64,000 nucleotides of DNA. Origin: Mycolicibacterium xanthum (lineage in GTDB: Bacteria > Actinomycetota > Actinomycetes > Mycobacteriales > Mycobacteriaceae). The stretch is from the NCBI RefSeq assembly GCF_019710635.1, contig NZ_JAIFZS010000053.1:1-64000 (forward strand), read 5' to 3'. Of the stretch, positions 1 to 8,460 are shown piece by piece; positions within the stretch are counted from its first letter, which is position 1, and each line of letters starts with the position of its first letter. The notes under the pieces were generated by a model. The model worked only from the letters and a program-made list of their open reading frames with translations. It did not search any database and had not been told where the DNA came from. Made by a program: the position numbers and the translations under genes.

Positions 1-915
1 CTCCAGCAGCCACACCAACAGCGCCTTCTGTGCGTGCAGCCGGTTCTCCGCCTCGTCCCACACCGCGCTCTGCGGCCCGTCGAGCACCTCGTCGGTGATC
101 TCGTTTCCGCGGTGCGCCGGAAGGCAGTGCAGCACGACGGCTTCGGAGTCGGCGCGGGCCAGCATCGCGCAGTCGAGCTGGAAGGGCCGGAACGGCCGGA
201 CCCGGTCCAGCCCGTCGTTCTCCTGTCCCATCGACGTCCAGGTGTCGGTCACCAGGACATCGGCCCCGTCGGCCGCGGCCAGCGGATCGTGGGTGATCGT
301 GACGGTGGCGCCGGTGAGCGCGGCACGTTCCCGGGCGGCCGCGACGAACATCGGGTGCGGCTCGAACCCGCGCGGTGCGGCGATCGTCACGTGGATCCCG
401 GCGGTGACGCCGCCGAGCATCAGCGAGTGCGCCATGTTGTTGGCGCCGTCGCCGAAGTAGCTCAGCGTCAACCCTTTCAGCGCGCCCTTCCACTCCGCGA
501 GGGTCTGCAGGTCGGCCAGCACCTGGCACGGGTGCAACTCGTCGGAGAGCGCGTTGACGATCGGCACGGTCGCGCCGGATGCCATGGCGGACAGCCGTTC
601 CTGCGCGAAGGTCCGCCACACGACGGCGTCGACGTAGCGCGACAGCACCCGGCCGGTGTCCTCCAGGGTCTCCTCACGGCCCAGCTGGGTGCTGCGGCCG
701 TCGACGACCACCGCGTGGCCGCCCAGCTGTGCGATGCCCATCTCGAACGAGAACCGGGTACGGGTCGAGTTCTTCTCGAAGATGACCGCGACGCCGCGTG
801 GTCCCTCCAGCGGCCGCCGGCTGAACGGATCCTTCTTCAGGTCCGCGGCCAGGGCCAGCACCTCGGCCTGTTCGGCCGGGCCCAGGTCGTCGTCGCGCAG
901 GAAGTGCCGGGTCAT
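1..915 (-). CDS. argF: Ornithine carbamoyltransferase, 3' end cut by window edge
   Basis: Transfers the carbamoyl group from carbamoyl phosphate to ornithine to give citrulline, the sixth step of cytosolic arginine synthesis. The visible protein begins MTRHFLRDDD and carries the carbamoyl-phosphate loop STRTRF (about residues 50-55), the DELHPCQ motif and HCLPAH near the end, in the order usual for OTCases. The C-terminal residues lie outside the window. The ATG overlaps the argD stop (ATGA), so it is translationally coupled as the last gene seen of argCJBDF. In other mycobacteria argR follows argF; that gene would lie beyond base 1 and is not visible. Confidence 0.96.
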   Translation of the reverse strand, partial: MTRHFLRDDDLGPAEQAEVLALAADLKKDPFSRRPLEGPRGVAVIFEKNSTRTRFSFEMGIAQLGGHAVVVDGRSTQLGREETLEDTGRVLSRYVDAVVWRTFAQERLSAMASGATVPIVNALSDELHPCQVLADLQTLAEWKGALKGLTLSYFGDGANNMAHSLMLGGVTAGIHVTIAAPRGFEPHPMFVAAARERAALTGATVTITHDPLAAADGADVLVTDTWTSMGQENDGLDRVRPFRPFQLDCAMLARADSEAVVLHCLPAHRGNEITDEVLDGPQSAVWDEAENRLHAQKALLVWLLE

Positions 916-2096
916 GACGGGTTCACCTGCGCGGCCGCGGTGTCGAGCACCCCGGGCAACGCGGTCAGGAAGGCCTCGATCTGGGGTTCGGTGACGATCA
1001 GCGGCGGGGCCAGCCGGATCACATCCGGCGCGGCGGCGTTGACCAGGAAGCCGGCGTCGCGGGCGGCGGCCTCCAGTGGCTTGGCGGCCTCGGCGGTCAG
1101 CACGATGCCGCGCAGCAGTCCGCGGCCGCGGACATGGTCGACGAGCGGGTGGCCCATCGACTCGATGCCGTGGCTCAGCGTCTTGCCGAGCACGTCGGCA
1201 CGCTGGACCAGATGCTCGTCGGCGAGCACCTTGAGCACCGCCAGCGCGGCCGCCGTGCACACCGGGTTACCGCCGAAGGTACTGCCGTGCAGACCCGGAG
1301 TCAGTAGATCGGCCGTCTCGCCGATCGCCAGGCAGGCGCCGATCGGCAGCCCGCCGCCGAGGCCCTTGGCCAGCGTGACGATGTCCGGGGTGATCCCGTC
1401 GTGCTGGTGGGCATAGAAAGCTCCGGTACGCCCGACCCCCGTCTGCACCTCGTCGAGCGCGAGCAGGGCGCCGTGGGCGGCGGTGACCTCGCGGGCCGCC
1501 GCCAGGTAGCCCGCCGGTGGCGTCACGACGCCACCCTCCCCCATGATCGGTTCGAGGAACACCGCCGCGGTCTGGTCGTCGACCGCGGCAGAAAGCGCTT
1601 CGACGTCCCCGTAGGGCACGTGGGTGACCTCACCGGGCAGCGGCTCGAACGGAGCCTGCTTGGACGGCTGACCGGTCAGCGCCAGCGAGCCCATCGTGCG
1701 GCCGTGGAAAGCACCCTGTGCGGCAACGAGTTTGATGCGCCCGGTCAGCCGGGTGATCTTGAACGCCACCTCGTTGGCCTCGGTGCCGGAGTTGCAGAAG
1801 AACACCCGTGCCGGCGCGCCGAGCAGACCGACCAGTTCCTCGGCCAGCGCCACACCGGGCTCGGTGGCGTACAGGTTGGAGGTGTGGCCCAGGGTGTTCA
1901 GCTGTCGGGTGACTGCCTCGATGACCGCGGGGTGGCGGTGACCCAGCACGTTGACCGCGATACCGCCGAGCAGATCGACATAGCTCCTGCCGTCGACGTC
2001 GGTGACCACCGCGCCGTCCCCACTGGCCAGCGCCATCGGCGGGGTGCCGTAGTTGTTCATCATGACCGCCGACCAGCGATCCAGCAGGCCGGTCAT
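912..2096 (-). CDS. argD: Acetylornithine aminotransferase
   Basis: PLP-dependent class III aminotransferase that interconverts N-acetylglutamate semialdehyde and N-acetylornithine, using glutamate as amino donor. The 394-residue product begins MTGLLDRWSAVMMNN. It has the cofactor-contact motif NSGTEANE, the Asp of LALDEVQTG and the Schiff-base lysine in LAKGLGGGLPIG. Start and stop each overlap a neighbour by 4 bp (argB upstream, argF downstream), which fixes the start at 2096. A much longer in-frame reading upstream is only a shadow over argB. Confidence 0.96.
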   Translation of the reverse strand: MTGLLDRWSAVMMNNYGTPPMALASGDGAVVTDVDGRSYVDLLGGIAVNVLGHRHPAVIEAVTRQLNTLGHTSNLYATEPGVALAEELVGLLGAPARVFFCNSGTEANEVAFKITRLTGRIKLVAAQGAFHGRTMGSLALTGQPSKQAPFEPLPGEVTHVPYGDVEALSAAVDDQTAAVFLEPIMGEGGVVTPPAGYLAAAREVTAAHGALLALDEVQTGVGRTGAFYAHQHDGITPDIVTLAKGLGGGLPIGACLAIGETADLLTPGLHGSTFGGNPVCTAAALAVLKVLADEHLVQRADVLGKTLSHGIESMGHPLVDHVRGRGLLRGIVLTAEAAKPLEAAARDAGFLVNAAAPDVIRLAPPLIVTEPQIEAFLTALPGVLDTAAAQVNPS

Positions 2097-2968
2097 CCGG
2101 CGCTCACCACCTTCGTGCCGGCCCCCTCGTCGGTGAACAGTTCGACCAGCACGCAGTGCTCGACCCGGCCGTCGATGACGTGGGCGCTGGGCACCCCGCC
2201 GTTGATCGCCCGCAGGCAGGCCTCGATCTTGGGCACCATGCCCTCCTCCAGTGTCGGTAGCAGCTGGGTCAGCGATGCGGCGTCGATCTGGCTCACCAGC
2301 GATCCGCGGTCCGGCCAGCTGGTGTACAGGCCCTCGACATCGGTGAGCATCAGCAGCTTCTCGGCGCCCAGCGCCTCGGCCAGCGCGGCCGCGGCGGTGT
2401 CGGCGTTGATGTTGTAGACCAGCCCGTCGGCGTCCGGGGCGATCGTCGACACCACCGGGATCCGGCCCGCGTCGATGAGGTCGAGTAGGGCGTCGGTGTT
2501 CACCTGTGCGACGTCGCCGACCAGGCCGATGTCGGTGGCCACGCCGTCGACCAGCACGGTGCGCCGCACCGCGGTGAACAGCTGGGCGTCCTCCCCGGTG
2601 ATGCCCACCGCATAGGGGCCGTGGGCGTTGATCAGATTGACCAGTTCCCGGCCCACCTGACCGAACAGCACCATGCGGGCCACATCGAGCACCTCGGGGG
2701 TGGTGACCCGGAACCCACCCCTGAAATCGCCTGCGATACCGAGCTTCTTGAGCATCGCGCTGATCTGTGGGCCACCGCCGTGCACGACGACCGGGTGGAT
2801 GCCGCAGTTGCGCAGGAACACCATGTCGGCGGCGAAGGCCGCCTTCAGCGCGTCGTCGGTCATCGCGTTGCCGCCGTACTTGACCACGACGATCTTGTCG
2901 TGCAGCGCCTTGAGCCAGGGCAGCGCTGCCGCGAGCACGCCGGCCTTGTCGCTGGTCTGCACGCTCAT
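2093..2968 (-). CDS. argB: Acetylglutamate kinase
   Basis: Phosphorylates N-acetylglutamate, the second step of arginine synthesis and in many bacteria the arginine-inhibited step. The 291-residue protein shows the amino-acid-kinase fold signatures KYGGNAM near the N-terminus, VVHGGGPQI, the NINADTAAAA stretch and the C-terminal GTKVVSAG. The start MSVQTSDKAG is set by the ATGA overlap with argJ. Length and motif order match mycobacterial ArgB. Confidence 0.96.
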   Translation of the reverse strand: MSVQTSDKAGVLAAALPWLKALHDKIVVVKYGGNAMTDDALKAAFAADMVFLRNCGIHPVVVHGGGPQISAMLKKLGIAGDFRGGFRVTTPEVLDVARMVLFGQVGRELVNLINAHGPYAVGITGEDAQLFTAVRRTVLVDGVATDIGLVGDVAQVNTDALLDLIDAGRIPVVSTIAPDADGLVYNINADTAAAALAEALGAEKLLMLTDVEGLYTSWPDRGSLVSQIDAASLTQLLPTLEEGMVPKIEACLRAINGGVPSAHVIDGRVEHCVLVELFTDEGAGTKVVSAG

Positions 2969-4182
2969 GAGCTGTACGCCGAGTTCTCTTCGACGTAAGC
3001 GTGCGACAGGTCGGTGGTGCGGATCGTCGCCGAGTCCGTGCCGACACCGAGGTCCACGGTCACCGCGATGTCCTCCCCGGACAGATCGACCTCGCGCGCG
3101 CCCGGTGCGCCGACGCTGTCGATGCAGACCGGGAACCCGTTGAAGGACACGGTGATCCGCCCGGCATCCAACGTGACCGGGGCCATCCCGACCGCGGCCA
3201 GCACCCGGCCCCAGTTCGGGTCGGAGCCGAACAGCGCGGTCTTGACCAGGCTGTCGCGCGCGATGACCCGGGCCGCGACGACCGCGTCGTCCTCGCTGAG
3301 CGCGCCGGTGACGGTGACCGCGATCCGCTTGGTGACGCCCTCGGCGTCGGCCTGCAGTTGCGCGCACAGGTCCTCACAGACCCGCAGCACCGCGTCGTCG
3401 AGATCCTGCTGGCTCGGCGCGATCTCGCTGGCCCCCGACGACAGCAGCAGCACGGTGTCGTTGGTGGAGCAGCTGCCGTCGATGTCGAGGCGGTCGAACG
3501 TGGTGGCGGTGGCGGCGGCCAGGGCGGAGCGCAGCGCGTCGGCACCGGCGACGGCGTCGGTGGTGATGACGCACAGCATGGTCGCCAGCGACGGGGCCAG
3601 CATGCCCGCGCCCTTGGCCATCCCGCCGACCGTCCACTTGTCCCGGTGGTGCAGCGCGGCCTGCTTGGGCACGGTGTCGGTGGTCATGATGGCCCGGGCG
3701 GCCTCCTCGCCACCGCTGAGCCCGCCGGCCATCTCGTGCACGATCTCTGCCACGCCGGCCAGCACCTTGTCCATTGGCAGCCGGTCCCCGATCAGGCCGG
3801 TGGAACACACCGCGACCTCGATCGCACCGGTCTCGGTGCCCCAGTCCGACAGCGCCGCCGCGACGGCTTCCGCGGTGGCGTGGGTGTCCTGGAAGCCCTG
3901 CGGTCCGGTGCAGGCGTTGGCCCCGCCGGAGTTCAGGATCACCGCGCGTAGCCGGCCCGTGGTCAACACCTGTGCCGACCACAGCACCGGGGCGGCCTTG
4001 ACCTTGTTGCGGGTGAACACGCCGGCGGCGCCGTAGTCCGGCCCCTCGTTGAACACCAGGGCCAGGTCGTGTGCTCCGGAGGCCTTGATGCCCGCCGCGA
4101 TCCCGGCGGCCCGGAAGCCTTCGGGCGCGGTGACGCCCTGGGTGCGCAGCAGCCGGGTGGTGGGCTGGCCGATATCGGTCAC
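2965..4182 (-). CDS. argJ: Bifunctional ornithine acetyltransferase / N-acetylglutamate synthase
   Basis: Moves the acetyl group from N-acetylornithine to glutamate, closing the cyclic arginine pathway. ArgJ is made as a precursor that cleaves itself before a Thr nucleophile; here the site reads KGAGMLAPSLATMLC, with the Thr of ATML as the new N-terminus. Length is 405 residues. The GTG start overlaps the argC stop (GTGA). A stretch of this gene (about 3962-4005) recurs in the chimeric relic at 8199-8243. Confidence 0.96.
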   Translation of the reverse strand: MTDIGQPTTRLLRTQGVTAPEGFRAAGIAAGIKASGAHDLALVFNEGPDYGAAGVFTRNKVKAAPVLWSAQVLTTGRLRAVILNSGGANACTGPQGFQDTHATAEAVAAALSDWGTETGAIEVAVCSTGLIGDRLPMDKVLAGVAEIVHEMAGGLSGGEEAARAIMTTDTVPKQAALHHRDKWTVGGMAKGAGMLAPSLATMLCVITTDAVAGADALRSALAAATATTFDRLDIDGSCSTNDTVLLLSSGASEIAPSQQDLDDAVLRVCEDLCAQLQADAEGVTKRIAVTVTGALSEDDAVVAARVIARDSLVKTALFGSDPNWGRVLAAVGMAPVTLDAGRITVSFNGFPVCIDSVGAPGAREVDLSGEDIAVTVDLGVGTDSATIRTTDLSHAYVEENSAYSS

Positions 4183-5222
4183 GGCGCCACCCCGACGATC
4201 GAGAGACCCTCGGTCTCAGCCCATCCCAGGGCCAGGTTCATCGACTGCACGGCTGCTCCTCCGGTGCCTTTCACGAGGTTGTCGATGGCGGCGATCGCGA
4301 CGAACGTGGCGGCGTCCTCGTCCACCGCGACGGCCAGTTGTGCGGCGTTACTGCCGATCACAGCGCCGGTCCTGGGCAGCTGGCCCTCGGGCAGCAGATG
4401 AACGAAAGGCTCGTCGGCATAGGCCTTCTCGTAGGCCGCCCGCAGCTCGGAGACATTGGCGGCGGTGCGCGCCGTGCAGGTGGACAGGATGCCGCGTGAG
4501 GTCGGGATCAGCACCGGGGTGAACGAGACGCTGACCTCGGCGTCGGTGACGGCCCGCAGCCCCTGGGCGATCTCGGGGGTGTGCCGGTGCTTTCCGCCGA
4601 TGTTGTACGCCCGCGCCGACCCGATGACCTCCGAGCCCAGCAGATCCACCTTGGCGGCGCGCCCGGCGCCCGAGGTGCCGCTGACGGCCACCACGGTGAC
4701 CGCGGGCTCGACCAGGCCGGCGGCCAGCGCGGGCCACAGCGCGAGCAGGGCGGCGGTGGGATAGCAGCCGGGCACCGCGATCCGTTTGGTGCCGCGCAGC
4801 CGGTCCCGGCCGCCGGGCAGTTCGGGCAGGCCGTAGGGCCAGCTGCCCGCGTGTTCGGAACCGTAGAAGCGTTGCCAGGCGGCCGCGTCGGTGAGCCGGA
4901 AGTCGGCCCCGCAGTCGATGATCAGGGTGTCGGGACCGAGCTGGTCGGCCAGCGCCGCCGAGTGCCCGTGCGGCAGACCGAGGAACACCACGTCGTGACC
5001 GGCCAGAACGTCGACCTCGGTGGGCTCCAGCGTCCGGTCGGCCAGCGGCAGCAGGTGCGGATGATGTTCGGCCAGTGACGATCCCGCGCTGGCCGCGGCG
5101 GTCAGCGCGCCGATCTGCAGGCGCCCGTCGGCGCAGGCCGGATGCCCGAGCAGCAACCGCAGGATCTCGCCGCCGGCGTACCCACTGGCGCCGGCGACCG
5201 CGACGGAAGTCATAACGGCCAT
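4179..5222 (-). CDS. argC: N-acetyl-gamma-glutamyl-phosphate reductase
   Basis: NADPH-dependent reductase for the third step of arginine synthesis and first gene of this operon. The 347-residue protein has the Rossmann glycine motif AGASGYAGGE at the N-terminus and the catalytic Cys in VPGCYPTA. Two in-frame starts exist, ATG at 5222 (MAVMTS) and ATG at 5213 (MTSVAVAG). Neither has a Shine-Dalgarno sequence, and a TATAAC hexamer lies 8 nt upstream of the first, so a leaderless mRNA is likely. The ARG box sits directly against the start. Parts of this gene recur in the relic at 8250-8357. Confidence 0.95.
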   Translation of the reverse strand: MAVMTSVAVAGASGYAGGEILRLLLGHPACADGRLQIGALTAAASAGSSLAEHHPHLLPLADRTLEPTEVDVLAGHDVVFLGLPHGHSAALADQLGPDTLIIDCGADFRLTDAAAWQRFYGSEHAGSWPYGLPELPGGRDRLRGTKRIAVPGCYPTAALLALWPALAAGLVEPAVTVVAVSGTSGAGRAAKVDLLGSEVIGSARAYNIGGKHRHTPEIAQGLRAVTDAEVSVSFTPVLIPTSRGILSTCTARTAANVSELRAAYEKAYADEPFVHLLPEGQLPRTGAVIGSNAAQLAVAVDEDAATFVAIAAIDNLVKGTGGAAVQSMNLALGWAETEGLSIVGVAP

Positions 5223-5223
5223 C

Positions 5224-5249
5224 GTGCATGGTTATACAGAAGATTGCAA
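5224..5249 (-). promoter_or_regulatory. ARG box (ArgR operator) and argC promoter
   Basis: Three TGCA-like tetramers (TGCA, TGTA, TGCA on the minus strand, at 5245-5248, 5235-5238 and 5225-5228) are spaced exactly 10 bp apart, so they lie on one face of the helix. A TATAAC -10-like hexamer overlaps the array 8 nt before the argC ATG. Arginine repression through ArgR at argC is established in mycobacteria; assigning this exact site is inference from position and the matching second copy at 8368-8393. Confidence 0.7.
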
Positions 5250-5266
5250 ACCAATTCTGGATGTCC

Positions 5267-6088
5267 TCAGCCCGCCATGCCGGGCATCTCTCCCATCGGC
5301 GTCTGGCCGGGCACCGTCAGACCGGGAACCGCCTCGGGCGCCACGACGATCAGCACGCCGAGGACCAGCAGGAAGGCGGCGACACCGTAGACCGCGAGCC
5401 GCCGCCAGGGCAGCAGTTTCTCCACCGCGATCAGTGCGGTCACGAACGCCATCCAGACGATGCTCATGATCCCGAGCGCGAACAGCGATGCCATCAGCGC
5501 CCAACAACACCCGAGACACCAGGCGCCGTGGGTCATCCCCATGCGCAGCGCACCTGCGAGACCGTCTCGCCAGTGGCCGAGCAGAAACCCCAACGGGGTA
5601 CGACAGTGCCGCAGACACACGGCCTTGGCCGGGGTGAGCTCGTAGACCGCCGCGGCCACCAGAATCCCCCCGGCCAGCCAGCGACCCCCACCGTCCCACG
5701 TCAAGACCGAGCCGAGAAGCCTGCGACCGGTCTCCGACACGGCGAACGCGAGCAGGCCGGCCGCGGTCCAGATGATCAGATATCCGGCGACGAAGACCAG
5801 CGGGGCCGCCGGCGACCGCTCCCCGGTCATCCGTGCATACAGCGCGACCGTCGGCCAGATCGACGGCAGCATCATCGCGGCCATCATCACCGCCCAGATG
5901 CCCAGAAACCAGCCCAGCGAGCCGAGTGCGCTTCCGGGACCGGCGTCCATGCCGCGCATCTGATCGACGGTGAACCACCAGGCGGCGACGGCGAGCCCGA
6001 ACAGCAACGCCACCAGCCCGAGATGGCCGCGCACCGCGAGACGGGCGAACGCCGGCTCGGCGTCGACCCCGTCGCGGCGCACCGTCAC
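5267..6088 (-). CDS. DUF2182 integral membrane protein
   Basis: A 273-residue polytopic membrane protein with about six hydrophobic helices. It carries the family hallmarks WAVMMAAMMLPS, VCLRHCRTPLG and MGMTHGAWCLGCCW, rich in Met, Cys and His, which led to the description of DUF2182 as a predicted metal-binding membrane family. GTG at 6088 lies 4 nt after the stop of the DUF1326 gene, so the two are probably co-transcribed. The gene ends 44 bp before argC and is not part of the conserved mycobacterial arg locus. Substrate and role are unknown. Confidence 0.85.
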   Translation of the reverse strand: MTVRRDGVDAEPAFARLAVRGHLGLVALLFGLAVAAWWFTVDQMRGMDAGPGSALGSLGWFLGIWAVMMAAMMLPSIWPTVALYARMTGERSPAAPLVFVAGYLIIWTAAGLLAFAVSETGRRLLGSVLTWDGGGRWLAGGILVAAAVYELTPAKAVCLRHCRTPLGFLLGHWRDGLAGALRMGMTHGAWCLGCCWALMASLFALGIMSIVWMAFVTALIAVEKLLPWRRLAVYGVAAFLLVLGVLIVVAPEAVPGLTVPGQTPMGEMPGMAG

Positions 6089-6092
6089 CGGC

Positions 6093-6689
6093 TCAGGCAG
6101 CCCAACTGAACTCGGCAGCGGAGATGCCGGATTTGCCCTCGAACGCGATGCCGAAGGCGTCGATGTCCGCGCGGGTGGCCTCGGCGACCTCGAACTCGGA
6201 ACCCGCGGGATGGAACATGCCCACGACGCGCGCCGGCTTGCCGGTCTCCACACCGAAGGGGACGGGGTTCTCGATCTCGAAGTCGACGGCGTCGCCGATG
6301 CGCACGCTGTGGCGCAGGCCGTCCTCGACGACCTCGACCGACGCACGCTCGACGCCCAGATGTTCGCCGATCAGCGGTCCCAGCGCCGCCATCGGACCGC
6401 CGAGCTGCCCGCCGAACACTCCCTGCAGCTTGTCGGCCTGCTCGTCGGTCGCATCGACGAACACGCCCACCCGCCAGTTGCCGTCCGTCATGACCTTGGG
6501 TGTCTCGGCGACCAACGCCACCACCGTGCCGCCGACGTTCACCCCGTCGACCGCACCGGCGGTGATGTTGAACACCAGCACCACCCGGCACCGGTCGTAG
6601 TCGGCACCGTGCGCGAGGTTGAAATTGCAGGGACAGAAGAATTCACACGAACACGTCTCGATATACGTTCCGGCGATATTCCATGACAT
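6093..6689 (-). CDS. DUF1326 family protein
   Basis: A 198-residue soluble protein. The N-terminus reads WNIAGTYIETCSCEFFCPCN, a dense cysteine cluster typical of DUF1326 and plausible as a metal ligand set. No signal peptide is evident. Start ATG 6689 is chosen over an upstream in-frame start because GGAGG lies 8 nt before it. DUF1326 genes often neighbour DUF2182 genes, as here, which suggests a two-component metal-related module; that function is inference. It is transcribed divergently from the LhgO-like gene across a 176-bp gap in which no further gene is seen. Confidence 0.85.
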   Translation of the reverse strand: MSWNIAGTYIETCSCEFFCPCNFNLAHGADYDRCRVVLVFNITAGAVDGVNVGGTVVALVAETPKVMTDGNWRVGVFVDATDEQADKLQGVFGGQLGGPMAALGPLIGEHLGVERASVEVVEDGLRHSVRIGDAVDFEIENPVPFGVETGKPARVVGMFHPAGSEFEVAEATRADIDAFGIAFEGKSGISAAEFSWAA

Positions 6690-6865
6690 TGCTGTCGCCT
6701 CCTTAACGGGAAGTTTCGCCAGCACTGTCAATCCTGCGCTCCTGGCCACCGAATCGGGAGGGTTTGGGCAGATCGCCCGAACTTCCCGCGCCGTGCGGCC
6801 GGACGCACCGGGTGGACGGTGCGGGGCCGCCGTAGTCGCCGATAATGGCGATCGGGAGGTGGTGG

Positions 6866-8071
6866 ATGACTCGGCGGATCGCGGTGGTCGGCGGGGGCAT
6901 TCTCGGTGCGGCGATCGCCCGGGAGCTCACCGGGCGGCGGGATGCCGAGGTCACCGTGTTCGAGAAGGAAGACCACCTGGCCGCCCATCAGACCGGGCGC
7001 AACAGCGGCGTCATCCACGCCGGGCTGTACTACCAGCCCGGTTCGGCCAAGGCGCTGCTGTGCCGGCGCGGGGTCGGCCTGCTCGAGGACTACTGCGCAC
7101 AGCGAGGCATCACCCGGATCGGCTGCGGCAAGGTCCTCGTCGCGCTCGACGACGCCGAACGCGCCCGCCTCTGCGACATCCAGGATCGCGCCAACGCCAA
7201 CGGTGTCCCCGGGATCCGCATCATCGGCCCCGCGGAGTTGCGCGAACTCGAACCGCACGTCACCGGCATCGCAGCGCTGCACTCACCGTCGACGTCGATC
7301 GTCGACTACGCCGAGGTGACCAGGTCGCTGGCGGCCGACGCGCAGGGCGCGGGCGCCACGGTGGCCCTGGGTCACGAGGTCACCGGCATGCGCGCCACCG
7401 CGACCGAGGTCGTGGTCACCGCCCGGTCGGCCGACGGCACCGATGACACCGCCTTCGACCAGGTGATCGCCTGCGGCGGCCTGCAGAGCGACCGCCTCGC
7501 GGTGCTGGCCGGCGACGGGCCGGATCCGGTGATCATGCCGTTCCGGGGCGAGTACTACGCCCTCAAACCGCAGCGCCGCCACCTGGTCAACGGCCTGGTC
7601 TACCCGGTGCCCGATCCGCGCTACCCGTTCCTGGGCGTGCACCTGACGCCCCGGGTGGACGGCGAGGTGCTGATCGGACCGAACGCGGTGCTGGCGCTGG
7701 CCCGGGAGGGCTACACGTGGAAGACCGTGTCGGTGGGCGATCTCGCCGGGGTGGCCCGCAGCCCGGCGTTCTGGCGCTTCGCGCGCCGGCACTGGCGCAC
7801 CGGCATCCGGGAGATGTCCGGTTCGCTGAGCAGGCACCGGTTCGTCGCGGCCGCCCGCGCCTACCTACCCGAACTGCAGATCGACGACGTCGTGCCCAGC
7901 AGAGCAGGTATCCGGGCCCAGGCGCTGGACCGCGACGGTGGCCTGGTCGACGACTTCCGGATCAGCGTGCACGATCGGATCGTGGTGTTGCGTAACGCGC
8001 CCTCCCCGGCGGCGACCTCGGCGTTGGCCATCGCCGAACATGTGGTCACGACCCTGAACGATCAGAGCTGA
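6866..8071 (+). CDS. lhgO: L-2-hydroxyglutarate oxidase-like FAD enzyme
   Basis: DAO-type FAD oxidoreductase of 401 residues. The N-terminal dinucleotide motif VVGGGILGAAIA is followed by QTGRNSGVIHAGLYY, the signature of L-2-hydroxyglutarate dehydrogenases/oxidases, which convert L-2-hydroxyglutarate to 2-oxoglutarate. The C-terminal half has GIRAQALDRDG and LRNAPSPAATSALAIAEHV, also family-typical. ATG 6866 is preferred over ATG 6845 because GGGAGG precedes it. It lies in the variable segment between argC and pheT (M. tuberculosis has PE_PGRS30 at this junction), so it is accessory in position. Confidence 0.88.
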   Translation: MTRRIAVVGGGILGAAIARELTGRRDAEVTVFEKEDHLAAHQTGRNSGVIHAGLYYQPGSAKALLCRRGVGLLEDYCAQRGITRIGCGKVLVALDDAERARLCDIQDRANANGVPGIRIIGPAELRELEPHVTGIAALHSPSTSIVDYAEVTRSLAADAQGAGATVALGHEVTGMRATATEVVVTARSADGTDDTAFDQVIACGGLQSDRLAVLAGDGPDPVIMPFRGEYYALKPQRRHLVNGLVYPVPDPRYPFLGVHLTPRVDGEVLIGPNAVLALAREGYTWKTVSVGDLAGVARSPAFWRFARRHWRTGIREMSGSLSRHRFVAAARAYLPELQIDDVVPSRAGIRAQALDRDGGLVDDFRISVHDRIVVLRNAPSPAATSALAIAEHVVTTLNDQS

Positions 8072-8140
8072 GGTGAGGTAGCACCATCCCCGCCGGCCGC
8101 CTAATCGAACGCCGGATGAAACGAGACGGAGCCACTGGAG

Positions 8141-8357
8141 GCCGGTGTAGACGTTGAAAAGCCGGACGTCCTCCGGCAACTCGCCGGCACCCCGCCCGCT
8201 CAGCACCTGGGCCGACCAAAGCACCGGAGCCGCCTTGACCTTAGGGCCCGCTGCCGGCGTGCTCGGAGCCGTAGAAGCACTGCCAGTCGCCGGCGTCGGT
8301 GAGCCGGAAGTCCGCACCGCCGTCGATGATGGCCCCGGCGACCGCGCCGGACGTCAT
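8141..8357 (-). pseudogene. Chimeric relic of argC, argJ and pheT
   Basis: Read on the minus strand, this segment joins the argC start (MTSGAVAGA), an internal argC piece (IIDGGADFRLTDA to SEHAGS), an argJ piece (KVKAAPVLWSAQVL) and the pheT C-terminal piece (AGELPEDVRLFNVYTG). Each is a clear but diverged copy of the intact gene nearby; the argC part differs at roughly one base in seven by eye. From ATG 8357 it encodes only 38 codons before TAA at 8241-8243. The rest of the gene-free stretch 8072-8460 shows only the ARG box and the NYN ribosome site. Confidence 0.88.
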
Positions 8358-8367
8358 CCGCCCATCA

Positions 8368-8393
8368 TTGCAACTTTATGCAGATTGATGCAA
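8368..8393 (-). promoter_or_regulatory. Second ARG box, orphaned beside the arg relic
   Basis: Three exact TGCA tetramers at 8369-8372, 8379-8382 and 8389-8392 repeat with a 10-bp period, 11 bp upstream of the relic argC start codon. This matches the spacing and position of the box at the intact argC and is the better preserved copy. It lies 68-93 bp upstream of the NYN gene on the other strand, so it might make that gene respond to ArgR; that is speculative. Confidence 0.65.
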
Positions 8394-8460
8394 ATACATT
8401 AGAAGTAGGTTGTCGTACCAGGGCTCTACGCTGACCTCGCAGCGACCCGTAGGAGACGAC

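Noticed and set aside
912..3047. Very long minus-strand frame reading through argD and argB
   Set aside because: Only its last part is real (argD); the upstream part is out of frame with argB, whose motifs are complete in another frame.
8241..8357. 38-codon argC-like mini-ORF as a functional leader peptide
   Set aside because: Sequence is a clear internal-deletion copy of argC adjoining other gene fragments; no attenuator hairpin or Arg-codon run supports leader function.
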